NCBI RefSeq assembly: GCF_042186555.1 | Contig: NC_133328.1 | Coordinates: 335,104,539 to 335,168,538 of the forward strand | Source: Aquarana catesbeiana | Taxonomy: Eukaryota; Chordata; Amphibia; Anura; Ranidae | Direction of reading: 5' to 3' | DNA: 64,000 nucleotides | Shown here: positions 1 through 10,270 of the stretch, in pieces | Layout of the letters: every line of letters begins with the position of its first letter | Numbering within the stretch: the stretch's first letter is position 1 | The notes under the pieces: generated by a model | The model's input: the letters and a program-made list of their open reading frames with translations, nothing else | Told to the model about the DNA's origin: nothing | The model's database searches: none | Made by a program: the position numbers and the translations under genes

Positions 1-310
1 TGTAAGAGTTAATATGGGAAAACAATTTCTCCTTTCCACTGATGCTTTCCAATCCTTGTTCCACAAAAAAACCCAAATTTTCAAAAAACATTTTTCATTG
101 GGACAAAAAAGTGAGGTGAAATCTTCTGAAGAGGAGGAAAGACAGCAAAACAAATGTCACAGGGGTGATAACCCTTCCCTATGTTTTCCAAAAAGCTTAG
201 AAAAGATTTTTTGGCTGGAGCTAAACACGTTAAAAATGTTCAAAATTACAAACAGATTCTACTTAACAACAAACCTACAGTCCCTGTCTTGTTTGCACCG
301 CCTGTATACT
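1..310. other. Unassigned stretch at window start
   Basis: No reading frame, RNA gene or repeat boundary that I recognise. The short frames here have no domain-like composition. It may be the left part of the dispersed repeat that is recognisable from about 311. Confidence 0.4.
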
Positions 311-912
311 GCTGTTCAGAGTATATAGGGCCTGGTGGCCCCACACCTTTCCTTATTTTAATTTGGGTGCGGGGTTCCCCTTAATATCCATACAAGACCC
401 AAAGGGCCTGGTAATGGACTGGGGGGTACCCATGCCGTTTGTCTCACTGATTTTCATCCATATTGCCATGACCCGACATGACATTAAACCCGCAAGCAGT
501 TTTAAATGAGATTTTTTCCTTTAAAAATGACATTTGGTGCAGGGACTGTTCTAAACATGGGAAACACGCGTCACTTTACAGGTATACTATAGACACCCCC
601 CAGGTACGATATTTAAAGGAATATTTCACTTTTTTTTTTTTTACTTTAAGCATCATTAAAATCACTGCTCCCGAAAAAACGGCCGTTTTTAAAAGTTTTT
701 TTTTGCATTGATACATGTCCCCTGGGGTAGGACCCGGGTCCCCAAACCCTTTTTAGGACAATACCATGCAAATTAGCCTTTAAAATGAGCACTTTTGATT
801 TCGAACGTTCGAGTCCCATAGACGTCAATGGGGTTCTAACGTTCGTGCGAACTTTCGGTCCGTTCGCGGGTTCTGGTGCGAACCGAACCGGGGGGTGTTC
901 GGCTCATCCCTA
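311..912 (-). repeat. Fragment of dispersed palindromic repeat ending in CTAGGGATGAGC
   Basis: Read on the minus strand, this begins CTAGGGATGAGCCGAAC and continues through blocks that recur in the same order at 27,642-28,150. These are a 'caaaagtgctc' block, a 'cccaggggacatgtat' block, a 'gggagcagtgatttt' block and a 'gtttagaacag' block. Matching segments recur at 29,900-30,204 and 37,324-37,430. No protein is encoded. It looks like one arm of the foldback-type repeat at 27.6-30.2 kb. It ends exactly where the CR1-like LINE begins, so the two are joined with no spacer. Confidence 0.7.
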
Positions 913-1890
913 GCTGGGACCAATCCTATTTAATTTGTTCATAAACAACCTGGAGGATGGGGTAAACAGTTCAATCTCTGTATTTGCAGACGATACTAAG
1001 CTAAGCAGGGCAATAACTTCTGCTCAGGATGTGGAAACCTTGCAAAAAGATCTGAACAAATTAATGGGGTGGGCAACTACATGGCAATTGAGGTTTAATG
1101 TAGAAAAATGTAAAATAATGCATTTGGGTGGCAAAAATATGAATGCAATCTATACACTGTGGGGAGAACCTCTGGGGGAATCTAGGATGGAAAAGGACCT
1201 GGGGGTCCTAGTAGATCATAGGCTCAGCAATGACATGCAATGCCAAGCTGCTGCTAACAAAGCATAAAGAATATTGGCATGCATTAAAAAGGGGACTAAC
1301 TCCACAGATAAAATAATAATTCTCCTGCTCTACAAGACTCTGGTCTGGCCGCACCTAGAGTATGCTGTCCAGTTCTGGGCACCAATCCTCAGGAAGGATG
1401 TATTGGAAATGGAGTGGGTACAAAGAAGGGCAACAAAGCTAATAAAGGGTCTGCAGGATATTAGTTATGAGGAAAGGTTGCGAGCACTGAACTTATTCCC
1501 TCTGGAAAAGAGACGCTTGAGAGAGGATATGATTTCAATTTACAAATACCTTACTGGTGGTGACCCCACAATAGGGATAAAACTTTTTCGCAGAAGCGTG
1601 TTTAATAAGACACGTGGCCACTCATTAATATTAGAAGAAAATAGGTTTAACCTTAAACTATGTAGAGGGTTTTTTACTTTAAGAGCGGCCAGGATGTGGA
1701 ATCCCCTTCCAAAGGGGGTGGTCTCAGTGGGGAGCATGGATAGTTTAAAAAAACTATTAGATAAGCACCTGAACGACCACAACATACAGGGATATACAAT
1801 GTAATACTGACATATAATCACACACATAGGTTGGACTTGATGGACTTGTGTCTTTTTTCAACCTCACCTACTATGTATATATGTAACTGA
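913..1890 (+). mobile_element. 5'-truncated CR1-like LINE (3' end)
   Basis: A non-LTR retrotransposon fragment that keeps only the last part of its reverse transcriptase ORF plus a short 3' tail. The tail after the stop has a pyrimidine run and a degenerate 'actatgtatatatgtaac' end, similar to the short tandem tails of CR1-type elements. 5' truncation is the usual result of incomplete target-primed reverse transcription. It abuts the dispersed repeat at 912. I did not find a convincing target duplication. Confidence 0.75.
917..1804 (+). pseudogene. LINE reverse transcriptase, C-terminal part, one in-frame stop
   Basis: The frame opens at 917 in the RT motif GPILFNLFINNL and reaches the catalytic motif FADDTKL about 24 residues later. 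The RT thumb follows (NVEKCKIMHLGG) and then the conserved LINE C-terminal block with LVWPHLEYAVQFWAP and WNPLPKGVV. A single TAA at 1265-1267 divides the frame into two parts that are otherwise in the same phase. There is no start codon and there are no endonuclease or fingers subdomains, so the fragment is inactive. It would have primed reverse transcription of LINE RNA at nicked DNA in the nucleus. CR1/L2-type assignment rests on the C-terminal motifs; another CR1-group clade is possible. Confidence 0.8.
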
Positions 1891-3404
1891 GGATTAAGCA
1901 TGAGCAAAATGACTAGTTTCACTTCATTCAATTTCTGTCAAAGTACCAACCATCTTCACTGAATTGAACCTATTTTTGTAAATGCATTTGAGCCAATGGA
2001 GGGGACAAATATGGTTAGATGAAGTGGTTATGGCAGTTTAGACTTTCCCAGGGCTTTAGATGGCACTTAAGTACTTTTTGTGCATGTCATGAATGTTTTT
2101 ATTTGCTTTGTTTTTGGGTGTAGTTAGTTCTTATTGAGGTCTATATTCAAAATGTTTTGTAGCACAAGGACATACAGTATGTCCTAACGTTTCAATAAAG
2201 TTGGACCTTTCTAGTCAGAAGTTTTGTATTGGATACAATTCTAAATAATACTATAGTATTTTTGTGTATTTTCTGTTATCTGATGTTTCCAAATAGGCAA
2301 AAGTAAAATGCATCAAAACAATTCAACATTTAAAAAAATATACTGTCTGTTTATGATTCATGCTGCTATTTGGAATTTTTCTATTTTTTAAAAAATCTGA
2401 AATATACCTAGAACACAAGGGTATGTGTATTTGCATTTTTTCTCAGGGGAGTTTATATTTTTTGCAGCATGTATGATCATGATTACTAACCATGACCTTG
2501 CATAATACGATAAAGAATGTAAAAATAAACAACCAAAAAGTACAGCTTTTTTTTTCTTTTTTTTTTTTTTACATTTTTGTCCTTTTCATCACTTTTTGTA
2601 CAGTTTTGATGTTAGTAAGATACTAAAAAAAAATGGATTAAAACAGCAACTTTTATACTTTTAACACTTGGCTAATATTTTATACTACTCTCTATGTGTG
2701 GACTGTTTTTGTTTTTTTTTTTAACCTAAAAATATGCAAAAACCCTTTTATACTATTACAATATTTACTTAGCTTGGATTTTTTTACTAACTGACAGGTT
2801 GAGAGGTGACACACTGATAATGAGGCTATTAGAAACAATATTACTTTTGCATTAGATCAGAAGAGTGCACTACCTTATGAGGTTGTATCCATGCCTTCAA
2901 ATGACAATGGCAATCACCATTCTTTAGTACTTGTGCATGCTGTGGAAGAGTTTGCAGACATGCCAACTGCAATAAGCAATGTGGTTATATACAGACCATT
3001 TCACTTTACTGCATTTTCCTTATGTTACGCTCTAGTTAATTAAACCCACCCAATTAAATTAGGAAAAATCTGTCAAATATAAGTCTTTACATGCAGTTCA
3101 AGAAGTTAATACTCTAAATGTTGAAGCCTGCCTTTACACTCACATCTTCCACACATTATTATTTGCTTATATCTATGATGCTTCCTCACTTGCCAGTAGG
3201 AATATGTATGAGGCAGGATGGGGTAAGCAAACTTTGAATCTACCAAGAAGTCCCTGAGCTTTAATAAGAAGAACTGCCCAGGATTTGGTTGAAACAGGTG
3301 AGAAGTTTAAACACCAATAGGTTCCGGCACATCCAGTATCTTGGCACTGTGAAAGTGTTACTGAAACAGCCTTCAGTAGCTTTCCCATGTAATATTGCTT
3401 TATA
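1891..3404. other. AT-rich unassigned DNA
   Basis: About 1.5 kb of AT-rich sequence with homopolymer runs (T-rich at 2,540-2,575 and 2,705-2,725) and no long reading frame, TIR or tail that I could recognise. Probably ordinary intergenic or intronic DNA. Confidence 0.5.
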
Positions 3405-3412
3405 TGCTATAA
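3405..3412. repeat. Target-site duplication TGCTATAA (left)
   Basis: 8-bp direct repeat identical to 8830-8837, directly outside the left hAT terminus. Confidence 0.85.
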
Positions 3413-4249
3413 CAGGGGTAAGCAACCCCCCCGGCACTGGTGCCGCAAGCAGCAGGTAATGCCTCTTTTGCCGCCACTCGACTCCCTCCCCATCAGCAGA
3501 GAAGCACAGGGAAATTCAGTGAGACACGAATGCATTCCAATTTCAGAGTTACCCACAACACACCTGCACTGAGGTGGGGGGCACTGTGCCCCCACACATT
3601 GTAAAAGATGGGAAACATTCTTTGGTTCTCTAACTTCACTGTAGCTGCAATCATCAGCTTTTGTGATGGGGAAGAGATTGGGTGCAGTTCTGCTAGGGGG
3701 GCCCTGTTTCCAGGAGGAGGAGGACTGTCATTGGCCACTGCTAAAGCCAATCACAGTCCTGCTGGCCCTACTTTCCATATGGAGAAAGATGACACGCTTG
3801 GTTGCCACTACCAATCTCAGAAAGAAGGAATTTCACTGCGATTTAGAAGACCACTGTCCGGTGACAGTTTGTGGAATTACTGTTTAGCTTCTGGGAACTT
3901 TGTTGAAATTATTCCTGAAACTTTGCATCACTTACTACTGAACCCCTGCACTCTGTGTCCCTTTAAGCCAGAGCCACTATTTAGCGCAATGAAAATCACA
4001 CCCAACTTTTCCTGTGGCAGAGAGCGCCTCACTTTGTCACAGCTGCGGGGGCCCAACTTATGATCCTGCACATAGGCCCAATACTTTTAGAAAATGCCCC
4101 TGACCTGAGCTCATCATTGCGCATCCATTCCAGATGCTTGTATGTGACAAGCACGTGGGCTGGATGCGAGAGTTGGATCAGCAGGATGAGTGTGCCAGGA
4201 CAGGTAGATGTGTCTCATCTCTGCTTCCTTTCACGATTATGCATATCAT

Positions 4250-7094
4250 AGATGAGGAGAAGGTACGGTGGTGGAGCAGATGAGCAGGAGGGTACAGCAA
4301 TGGGGAAAATGAGCAGGAGGAGTTCAGAGGTGGGACAGATGAGCAGGAGGTTACAGCGGTGGGGCAGATGTTCAGGGAGGTACAGTGGTGGAAGAGATGA
4401 GAAGGGGTTCAGCAGTGGGACAAATGAGCAGGGGGGTACAGTGTTGGGGCAGATGAGCAGGGGGTTCAGTGATAGGCCAGATGAGCAGGGGGGTACAGTG
4501 TTGGGGCAGATGAGCAAGGGGGTTCTGTGTTGGGACAGATGAGAAGGGGGTTCAGTGGTGGGGCAGGAGGAACAGAGGTGGGGCAGAAGAGCAGGGGGGA
4601 ACAGAGGTGGGGCAGAAGAGCAGGGGGGTACAGAGGTGAGACAGATGTGCAGGAGGTACATTGGTGAGGCAGATGAGAAAGGGGGTTACAGTGGTGGAGC
4701 AGATGAGCAGCAGGGTTCAGTGTTAGGACAGATGAGAAGGTGATTCAGTAGTGAAGCAAAAGAGCATGGGGATACGACGGTAAGTCAGATGTGCAGAGAG
4801 GTACAGTGGTGGGGCAAATGACAAAAGGAGGTACATTGAAGGGGCAGATGAGCAGGGTGGTTACAGTGGTGGGACAGAAGAGCAAGGGGGTACAGTGGTG
4901 GGGCAGATGTGCAGGAGGTACAGTGGTGGGAGGGATGAGAAGGGGGTTTAGCGGTGGGACAGAAAAGCAGGGGGGTACAGAGGTGGTACAGATGAGCAGG
5001 GGGGTTCAGTGTTGGACCAGATGAGAAGGGGGTTACAGTGGTGGGAAAGATGAGCAGGGGAGTTCAGCGTTGGAGCAGAGGAGAAAGAAGGTACATTGGT
5101 GGGACAGATGAGCAGGGGGTTACAGCAGTGGTGCAGAGGAGCAGGGGGGTACAGAGGTGGGGCAGATGTGCAGAGGAGAAAGGAGGTACATTGGTGGGAC
5201 AGATGAGCAGGAGGTTACAGTGGGGGGGGATATGAGCAGATAAGTTCAGTGTTAGGACAGATGAGAAGATGGTTCAGCGGTGAGACAGAAGAGCATGGGG
5301 GTAGGGAGGTGGAGCCGATGTGCAGGAAGGTACAGTGGTAGGGCAGATGAGAAAGGGGGAACATTGCTGGAGCAGATGAGCAGGGGGTTACAGTGGTGGG
5401 ACAGAAGAGTAGAGTGGTACAGTGGTGGGACAGAAGAGCAGGGTGGTATAGTGGTGGGACAGAAGAGCAGGGTGGTACAGTGGTGGGACAGATGAGCAGG
5501 GGGGGTACAGTGGTGGGACAGATGAGCAGGGGGGGTACAGTGGTGGGACAGATGAGCAGGGGGGTACAGTGGTGGGACAGAAGGGCAGGGTGGTACAGTG
5601 GTAAGACAGAAGAGAAGGGTGGTACAGTGGTAGGACAGATGAGCAGGGGGGTACAGTGGTGGTGCATATGTGCAGGGGGTTACAGAGGTGAGGCAGATGT
5701 GCAGGGGGTTACATTGGTGGGGCAGATTAGAAAGGGGGTACATTGGTGGGGCAGATAAGTTCAGTGTTAGGGCAGATGAGAAGATGGTTCAACGATGAGA
5801 CAGAAGAGCATGGGGGTACGGCAGTGGAGCAGATGTGCAGGGAGGTACAGTGATGGGGCAGATGAGAAAGGGGGAACATTGATGGGGCAGATGAAAAAGG
5901 GGAAACATTGGTGGGGCAGATGAGAAAGGAGGAACATTGGCAGGACAGATGAGAAAGGGGGAACTTTGGTGGGGCAGATGAGAAAGGGGGGACATTGGTG
6001 GGGCAGATGAACAGGTGGAACATTTTTGGGTAGATGAGCAGGGGGTACATTGGTGGTCCAGATGAGCAGGGGGTTTATCAGTGGGACAGAAGAGCAGGGG
6101 GGTACAGTGTTGGGGCAGATGAGCAGGGGGGTTCAGTGATAGGCTAGATGAGAAGGGGGTTCAGTGTTGGGCCAGATGAGCAGGGGGGTTCAGTGATAGG
6201 CCAGATGAGCAGGGGGGTTCAGTGATGGGCCAGATGAGCAGATGGGTTCAGTGTTAGGACAGATGTGAAGGTGATTCAGTAGTGAGACAGAAGAGCATGG
6301 GGATACGGCAGTGAAGCACATGTGCAGGGAGACAGTGGTGGGGCAGATGAGAAAGGGGGAACATTGATGGGGCAGATGAGCAGGGGGTTACAGTGGTGGG
6401 ACAGTGGAGCAGGGTGGTACAGTGGTGGGACAGAAGAGCAGGGTGGGACAGAAGAGCAGGGTGGTACAGTGCTGGGACAGATGAGCAGGGGGTTACAGTA
6501 GTGGGGCAGATGTGCAGGGGGTTACAGTGGTGGGGCAGATGTGCAGGGGGTTACAGTGATGGGGCAGATGTGCAGGGGGTTACAGCAGTGGGGCAGATGA
6601 GAAAGGGGGTACATTGGTGGGGCAGATGAGAAAGGGGGAACATTGGTAAAGCAGATGAGCAGGGTGGTACAGTGGTGGGACAAAAGAGCAGGGTGGTACA
6701 GTGGTGGGACAAAAGAGCAGGGTGGTACAGTGGTGGGACAAAAGAGCAGGGTGGTACAGTGGTGGGACAAAAGAGCAGGGTGGTACAGTGGCGGGACAAA
6801 AGAGCAGGGTGGTACAGTGGCAGGACAAAAGAGCAGGGTGGTACAGTGGTGGGACAGAAGAGCAGGGTGGTACAGTAGCGGGACAGATGAGCAGGGTGGT
6901 ACAGTGGCGGGGTAGATGTGCAGGGGGTTACAGTGGCAGGGCAGATGTGCAGGGGGTACAGTGGCGGGGCAGATGTGCAGGGGGTTACAGTGGTGAGGCA
7001 GATGAGAAAGCGGTTACAGTGGTGCGGCAGATGAGAAAGGGGTTACAGTGGTGGGGCAGATGAGAAAGGGGGGAACTATGGTGGGGCAGATGAG
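4250..7094. repeat. 29-bp G-rich minisatellite array, about 98 units
   Basis: The unit is close to 29 bp (GGTACAGTGGTGGGACAGAA plus GAGCAGGGT on the plus strand). Variants carry GATGAG in place of GAAGAG and TTACAG in place of GTACAG. The most homogeneous block is 6,640-6,900; units are more diverged toward both ends. Because 29 is not a multiple of 3, all three frames on each strand read through, giving long overlapping frames offset by 29 bp. These are repeat artefacts, not proteins. Runs such as GGGGGG and GGTGGGG make the strand strongly G-biased. Confidence 0.95.
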
Positions 7095-7102
7095 CAGGGG
7101 AT

Positions 7103-8430
7103 TAGACATGTGCACACTGAAATATTTCATTTCGGAATTTCGTTTTCGTCTGAAAAATAAATTTATTTAGTTACTCCCGAAATTAATTTTTATTTATTTC
7201 ATTTTTCGTTAAAAATTGCATTAGTCCGAAAATCCAAATTAATTAAGGTTGAATCTGTCATTGAAGGCTTATGATGTCTGTCGAATGTTCAAAGAAGATT
7301 CGACGGAGCAGCTAAACTGTACGTGTACATTTCCGAATTTTCCACCTACAAGCTACCTGAAGTAGAATTCTAAAGTTGTATGACTAGTAATAATTATATT
7401 TATTAATTATTTTACTAGTCAACCAACATTAGAATTTTTCTATAGCCCGTTTGACCGGAAATGTACGATTGCAGCGTAGTACAGTTTAGCTGCTCTGTCG
7501 AATCTTCTTAGAACTTTCGACAGACACCATAAGCCAAAGATTCGAAGTTTGTATGTTTTTCATTGCTTTGTCAAATCTTCATCGTTCATGTTGAATGGTC
7601 CACTCTACCCCAACAGTCAGCCAACTTTCACATTCGTTTCTCAATCTCCAAGTGCAATGGCGGGCGTGGCATCCGACGTCGTGTCAGATATTGATATGAC
7701 ATTATAATATAGAATCTATAATAATAAATCCCCCCCACAACACGGGCAGCCTCTGAGGCTATCACAACAATAGCAACACTAGTATCACTATCAAGTTCAC
7801 AACACTAACACAATAGCAGCAGATTATTATGAAAAAGTTAAGTTGAACTTTAGCTTGCTTCACTATTGTTCTGCTGCTGTGCTTATGCTTAATTGCTAAA
7901 TAATTCAGGTTCTCTGACAAATGGACCAGCTATGATTGACTGTCTTCTGAAATGATTCAGTGTGTGTGTGTCTGTCTCTGCTAGCAAATGGTAAGTGAAA
8001 GTAAGTTGGCTGTACATGTATACTTAGTTCTAGCTATTTTACTGCCCCTCCTCTTTGGTTACAATTGACCAATAACATTCATCATCATCATTATTTTTAT
8101 TTTACTTCCCCCACCCAATTCCAGCAGCGATCTTTTCTCTCTATGTCGAATCTTTTCTCTCTATGTCAAATAATCTTGGACTAATAGAGTTAAGGTTGGG
8201 CACATTCGACCACAGGTTCGATAGACACATGTTGTTATTGTCAGCGTCATGTCAAATCTCCTATCTATATCAAACTGTTGTCGCAACGAAAACAAAAATA
8301 AAGCATTTGTTTATGTTGGATATTTTGGTTTTCGTATTCTGCACTTTCGTTATTGTTTGTTAAAACGATAACGAAAATACCTGAAATTCGGACGAAAATG
8401 CATTCGGATGAAAACAAATGCACATGTCTA
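7103..8430. mobile_element. Nested hAT-like element with 8-bp TSD
   Basis: The termini are TAGACATGTGCA and its exact inverse TGCACATGTCTA. The flanks are a perfect 8-bp repeat CAGGGGAT at 7095-7102 and 8431-8438, which is itself part of the minisatellite unit, so the element jumped into the array. Subterminal sequence on both sides carries 'ttcg..cga' and 'tttcggac' repeats. No transposase frame is visible, so it is non-autonomous. The 8-bp duplication suggests hAT; the terminal bases are not the commonest hAT type. Confidence 0.8.
7266..7540. repeat. Imperfect inverted repeat inside the nested element
   Basis: The segment from 'ggcttatgatgtctgtcgaa' to the 'gcagctaaactgtac' block (7,266-7,335) returns inverted at 7,455-7,540 ('gtacagtttagctgc' to 'gacagacaccataagcc'). 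The loop is about 120 bp. This could be an internal hairpin or a still smaller element. Confidence 0.7.
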
Positions 8431-8438
8431 CAGGGGAT

Positions 8439-8525
8439 TACAGTGGTGGGACAGAAGAGCAGTATGGTACAGTGGTGGGACAGAAGAGCAGGTTGGACAG
8501 TGGTGGGACAAACGAGCAGGGTGGT
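8439..8525. repeat. Minisatellite continuation beyond the nested element
   Basis: About three further 29-bp units of the same minisatellite, cut off from the main array by the insertion at 7103-8430. Confidence 0.9.
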
Positions 8526-8829
8526 ACAGAATTGCATGGGGGACAGTGATCTGAGGTGTGAAGGTGCATGACCTGGGGCTGATCTGAAGTGTGGAGTTGT
8601 ATGAATTGGGGCTGATCTGAGGTGTGGAGTTGCAGCAATTGGTGCTGATCTAAGGCGTGAGAGAATGTTAATTTCTCACTGCTAAAGTAGTTTACAGCAT
8701 TTACTTTATAAAAAATCCTTTTCGTGATTGAGAGCGTGAAGTTGACAGGTTTTTGTTATAAAATTGGCATGCTCAATTTATTTGAAAACATTTTTCGACA
8801 CACTGTGCTCAAAAGGTTGACTACTCCTG

Positions 8830-8837
8830 TGCTATAA
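8830..8837. repeat. Target-site duplication TGCTATAA (right)
   Basis: Perfect copy of 3405-3412, directly outside the right hAT terminus. Confidence 0.85.
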
Positions 8838-8851
8838 TGTGGACAAATTCT

Positions 8852-9136
8852 AAGGCTGAGTTAACATATGTTCAGGGCACGGTTTTTTGTGTTTTTTAAA
8901 GATTTCAGTGTGGATTTTCACCAGTAGTGTAAATTTTTACAGTGTATGACTCTTGAATTCGCACCTGAACCAGACTGAGAAATGTACAGGACTCTTTTTA
9001 GAAATGAACTGTGACCAGCCTTGACATGTGTGAACCGGTTTCAGAGAAAGCTGGTTCGGTTCACATGTCATGAGAATTGGATGGGGTTCAAAATGCATCC
9101 AATTTGCATATACTCTATGTGAACTGAGCCTTTAAG
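8852..9136. mobile_element. MITE-like palindromic element
   Basis: The left end AAGGCTGAGTTAACAT matches, inverted, the right end ATGTGAACTGAGCCTTTAAG. The roughly 285-bp interior has no coding frame but contains an inner palindrome around 'acatgtgtgaacc' and 'ggttcacatgtc'. This is typical of a short non-autonomous DNA transposon. I could not fix the target duplication. Confidence 0.6.
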
Positions 9137-9247
9137 ACTGCTCATTTAGGATCAGTCTTTAGGCAATCAACTAAGATACCCTTTTTCCATCTTCTTTCCT
9201 TTACTTTACTATCTCTTCCTTTTTTCTTTTTCTCCTTGCCACACTAA

Positions 9248-9520
9248 TGGGCCGTACACGTGATCGGATTTTCCGATGGCAAATGTTCGATGTGAGCGTG
9301 TTGTTGGAAACTCTGACCATGTGTATGCTCCATCAGACATTTACTGTCGGAATTTCCGACAACTGTTGGAAAATCTGTTAGCAGGTTCTCAAATTTTCCG
9401 ACAAAAAACTTTGTTGTCGGAAATTCCGAGCGTGTGTACACAAGTCCGAGGCACAAAATTCCACACATGCTCAGAATCAATTAGGAGACAGAAGCGCTCG
9501 GTCTGGTAAAACTAGCGTTC
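9248..9520. repeat. Harbinger A terminal and subterminal repeat region
   Basis: Many short palindromic 'tcggaa..ttccga' motifs in both orientations follow the terminus, among them 'tcggattttccgatgg', 'gtcggaatttccgac' and 'ttgtcggaaattccgag'. The same motif cluster lies at both ends of element C and, degenerate, at the left of B. Such clusters are plausible binding sites for the element's own proteins (inference). Confidence 0.65.
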
Positions 9521-10029
9521 GTAATGGAGACAGCACATTCATCACGCTGCAAATTTTGAAATATTTCAATGCAGCGTATTCTCTTCTTCTTTATAATGCT
9601 AGAATAATGAAGTTGTTTTGCTGCTGATATTAACACAGAGTTCTGACAAACTGATTTCTTTATTATTTCTCGTGATCTCCTGAATAATCTTTTCTTTTTT
9701 CTTTTTTTTGTCAGATCTCCAGAATAATGTTTTTTATTTTCTTTAGAGTGATCTACTTTTTTTTATCAAGATCTGATTTTTCTTTTTTCTAGTGATCTCC
9801 ATAATATTTTTAGTCGTTTTGTGTGTCAAGTTACCACAACACCATTATTAACTTGTATTTTTTAACCTCAAAGAGGTTGGTTGGTGTTGGTGTCCCTTGT
9901 TAATTTGACGTTGTATTTTTGAAATGTACCTGCCTACTCACAAACAAATTGTCCTTTTTGAACTAAAACACATAGCCAAGGGTTTGTAAAAAAAAAAAGC
10001 AATTTATTAGGGGTCATAACAAAATAAAG

Positions 10030-10270
10030 AGGAAGGCAACGCTGGATAAACTGTTGAAATTGGTGAAGCCTTTGTACCCCAGGGCAGACATCAATTATTT
10101 GACATGCCAAATTGGTAACCTGAGGAGTCCATTTAATAAGGAGCACAATACGGTTCAGGACTCCGAGAGATCAGGAGCAGCAGCAGCTGACATATATGTC
10201 TCCAGGCTGTGGTCGTGCAAGAGTCTGCATCTTTTGCCAGACCACACCAAACCCAGGCCATTACTCTCAG
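10030..10270 (+). pseudogene. Inverted partial copy of the MADF exon
   Basis: Plus-strand sequence encoding YPRADINYLTCQIGNLRS and an SGAAAADIYVSRLW block, which parallel the MADF exon of the minus-strand gene at 10,963-11,300. The two copies are similar over roughly 200 bp but inverted relative to each other. It lies just beyond the stop of the minus-strand MADF gene, so a transcript running past that stop would contain sequence antisense to its own exon. The same arrangement occurs in element C (58,571-58,800) and is absent from B. Confidence 0.75.

Larger units (their letters stand above)
3413..8829. mobile_element. hAT-like DNA transposon, non-autonomous, with 8-bp TSD
   Basis: The ends are CAGGGGTAAGCAACC on the left and, reversed, CAGGAGTAGTCAACC on the right. 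These are imperfect terminal inverted repeats of the CAGGGGT..CAACC type known from hAT elements. The element is flanked by a perfect 8-bp direct repeat, TGCTATAA, at 3405-3412 and 8830-8837, the duplication length hAT transposases make. The 5.4-kb interior has no transposase-like frame. Most of it is a 29-bp minisatellite and a second inserted element. The 151-codon frame at 3608-4063 has no recognisable motif and I treat it as chance. Confidence 0.85.

Noticed and set aside
3608..4063. 151-codon frame inside the hAT element
   Set aside because: No recognisable motif or transposase block, and overlapping frames are open on the other strand; treated as chance.
5215..5743. Long Pro/Cys/His/Leu-rich minus-strand frames (150-163 codons)
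   Set aside because: Antisense of the same minisatellite; repetition explains the absence of stops.
6393..7063. Overlapping frames of up to 120 codons rich in Gly, Gln, Trp and Val
   Set aside because: They are translations of the 29-bp minisatellite in successive phases, offset by 29 bp; there is no start context or domain.
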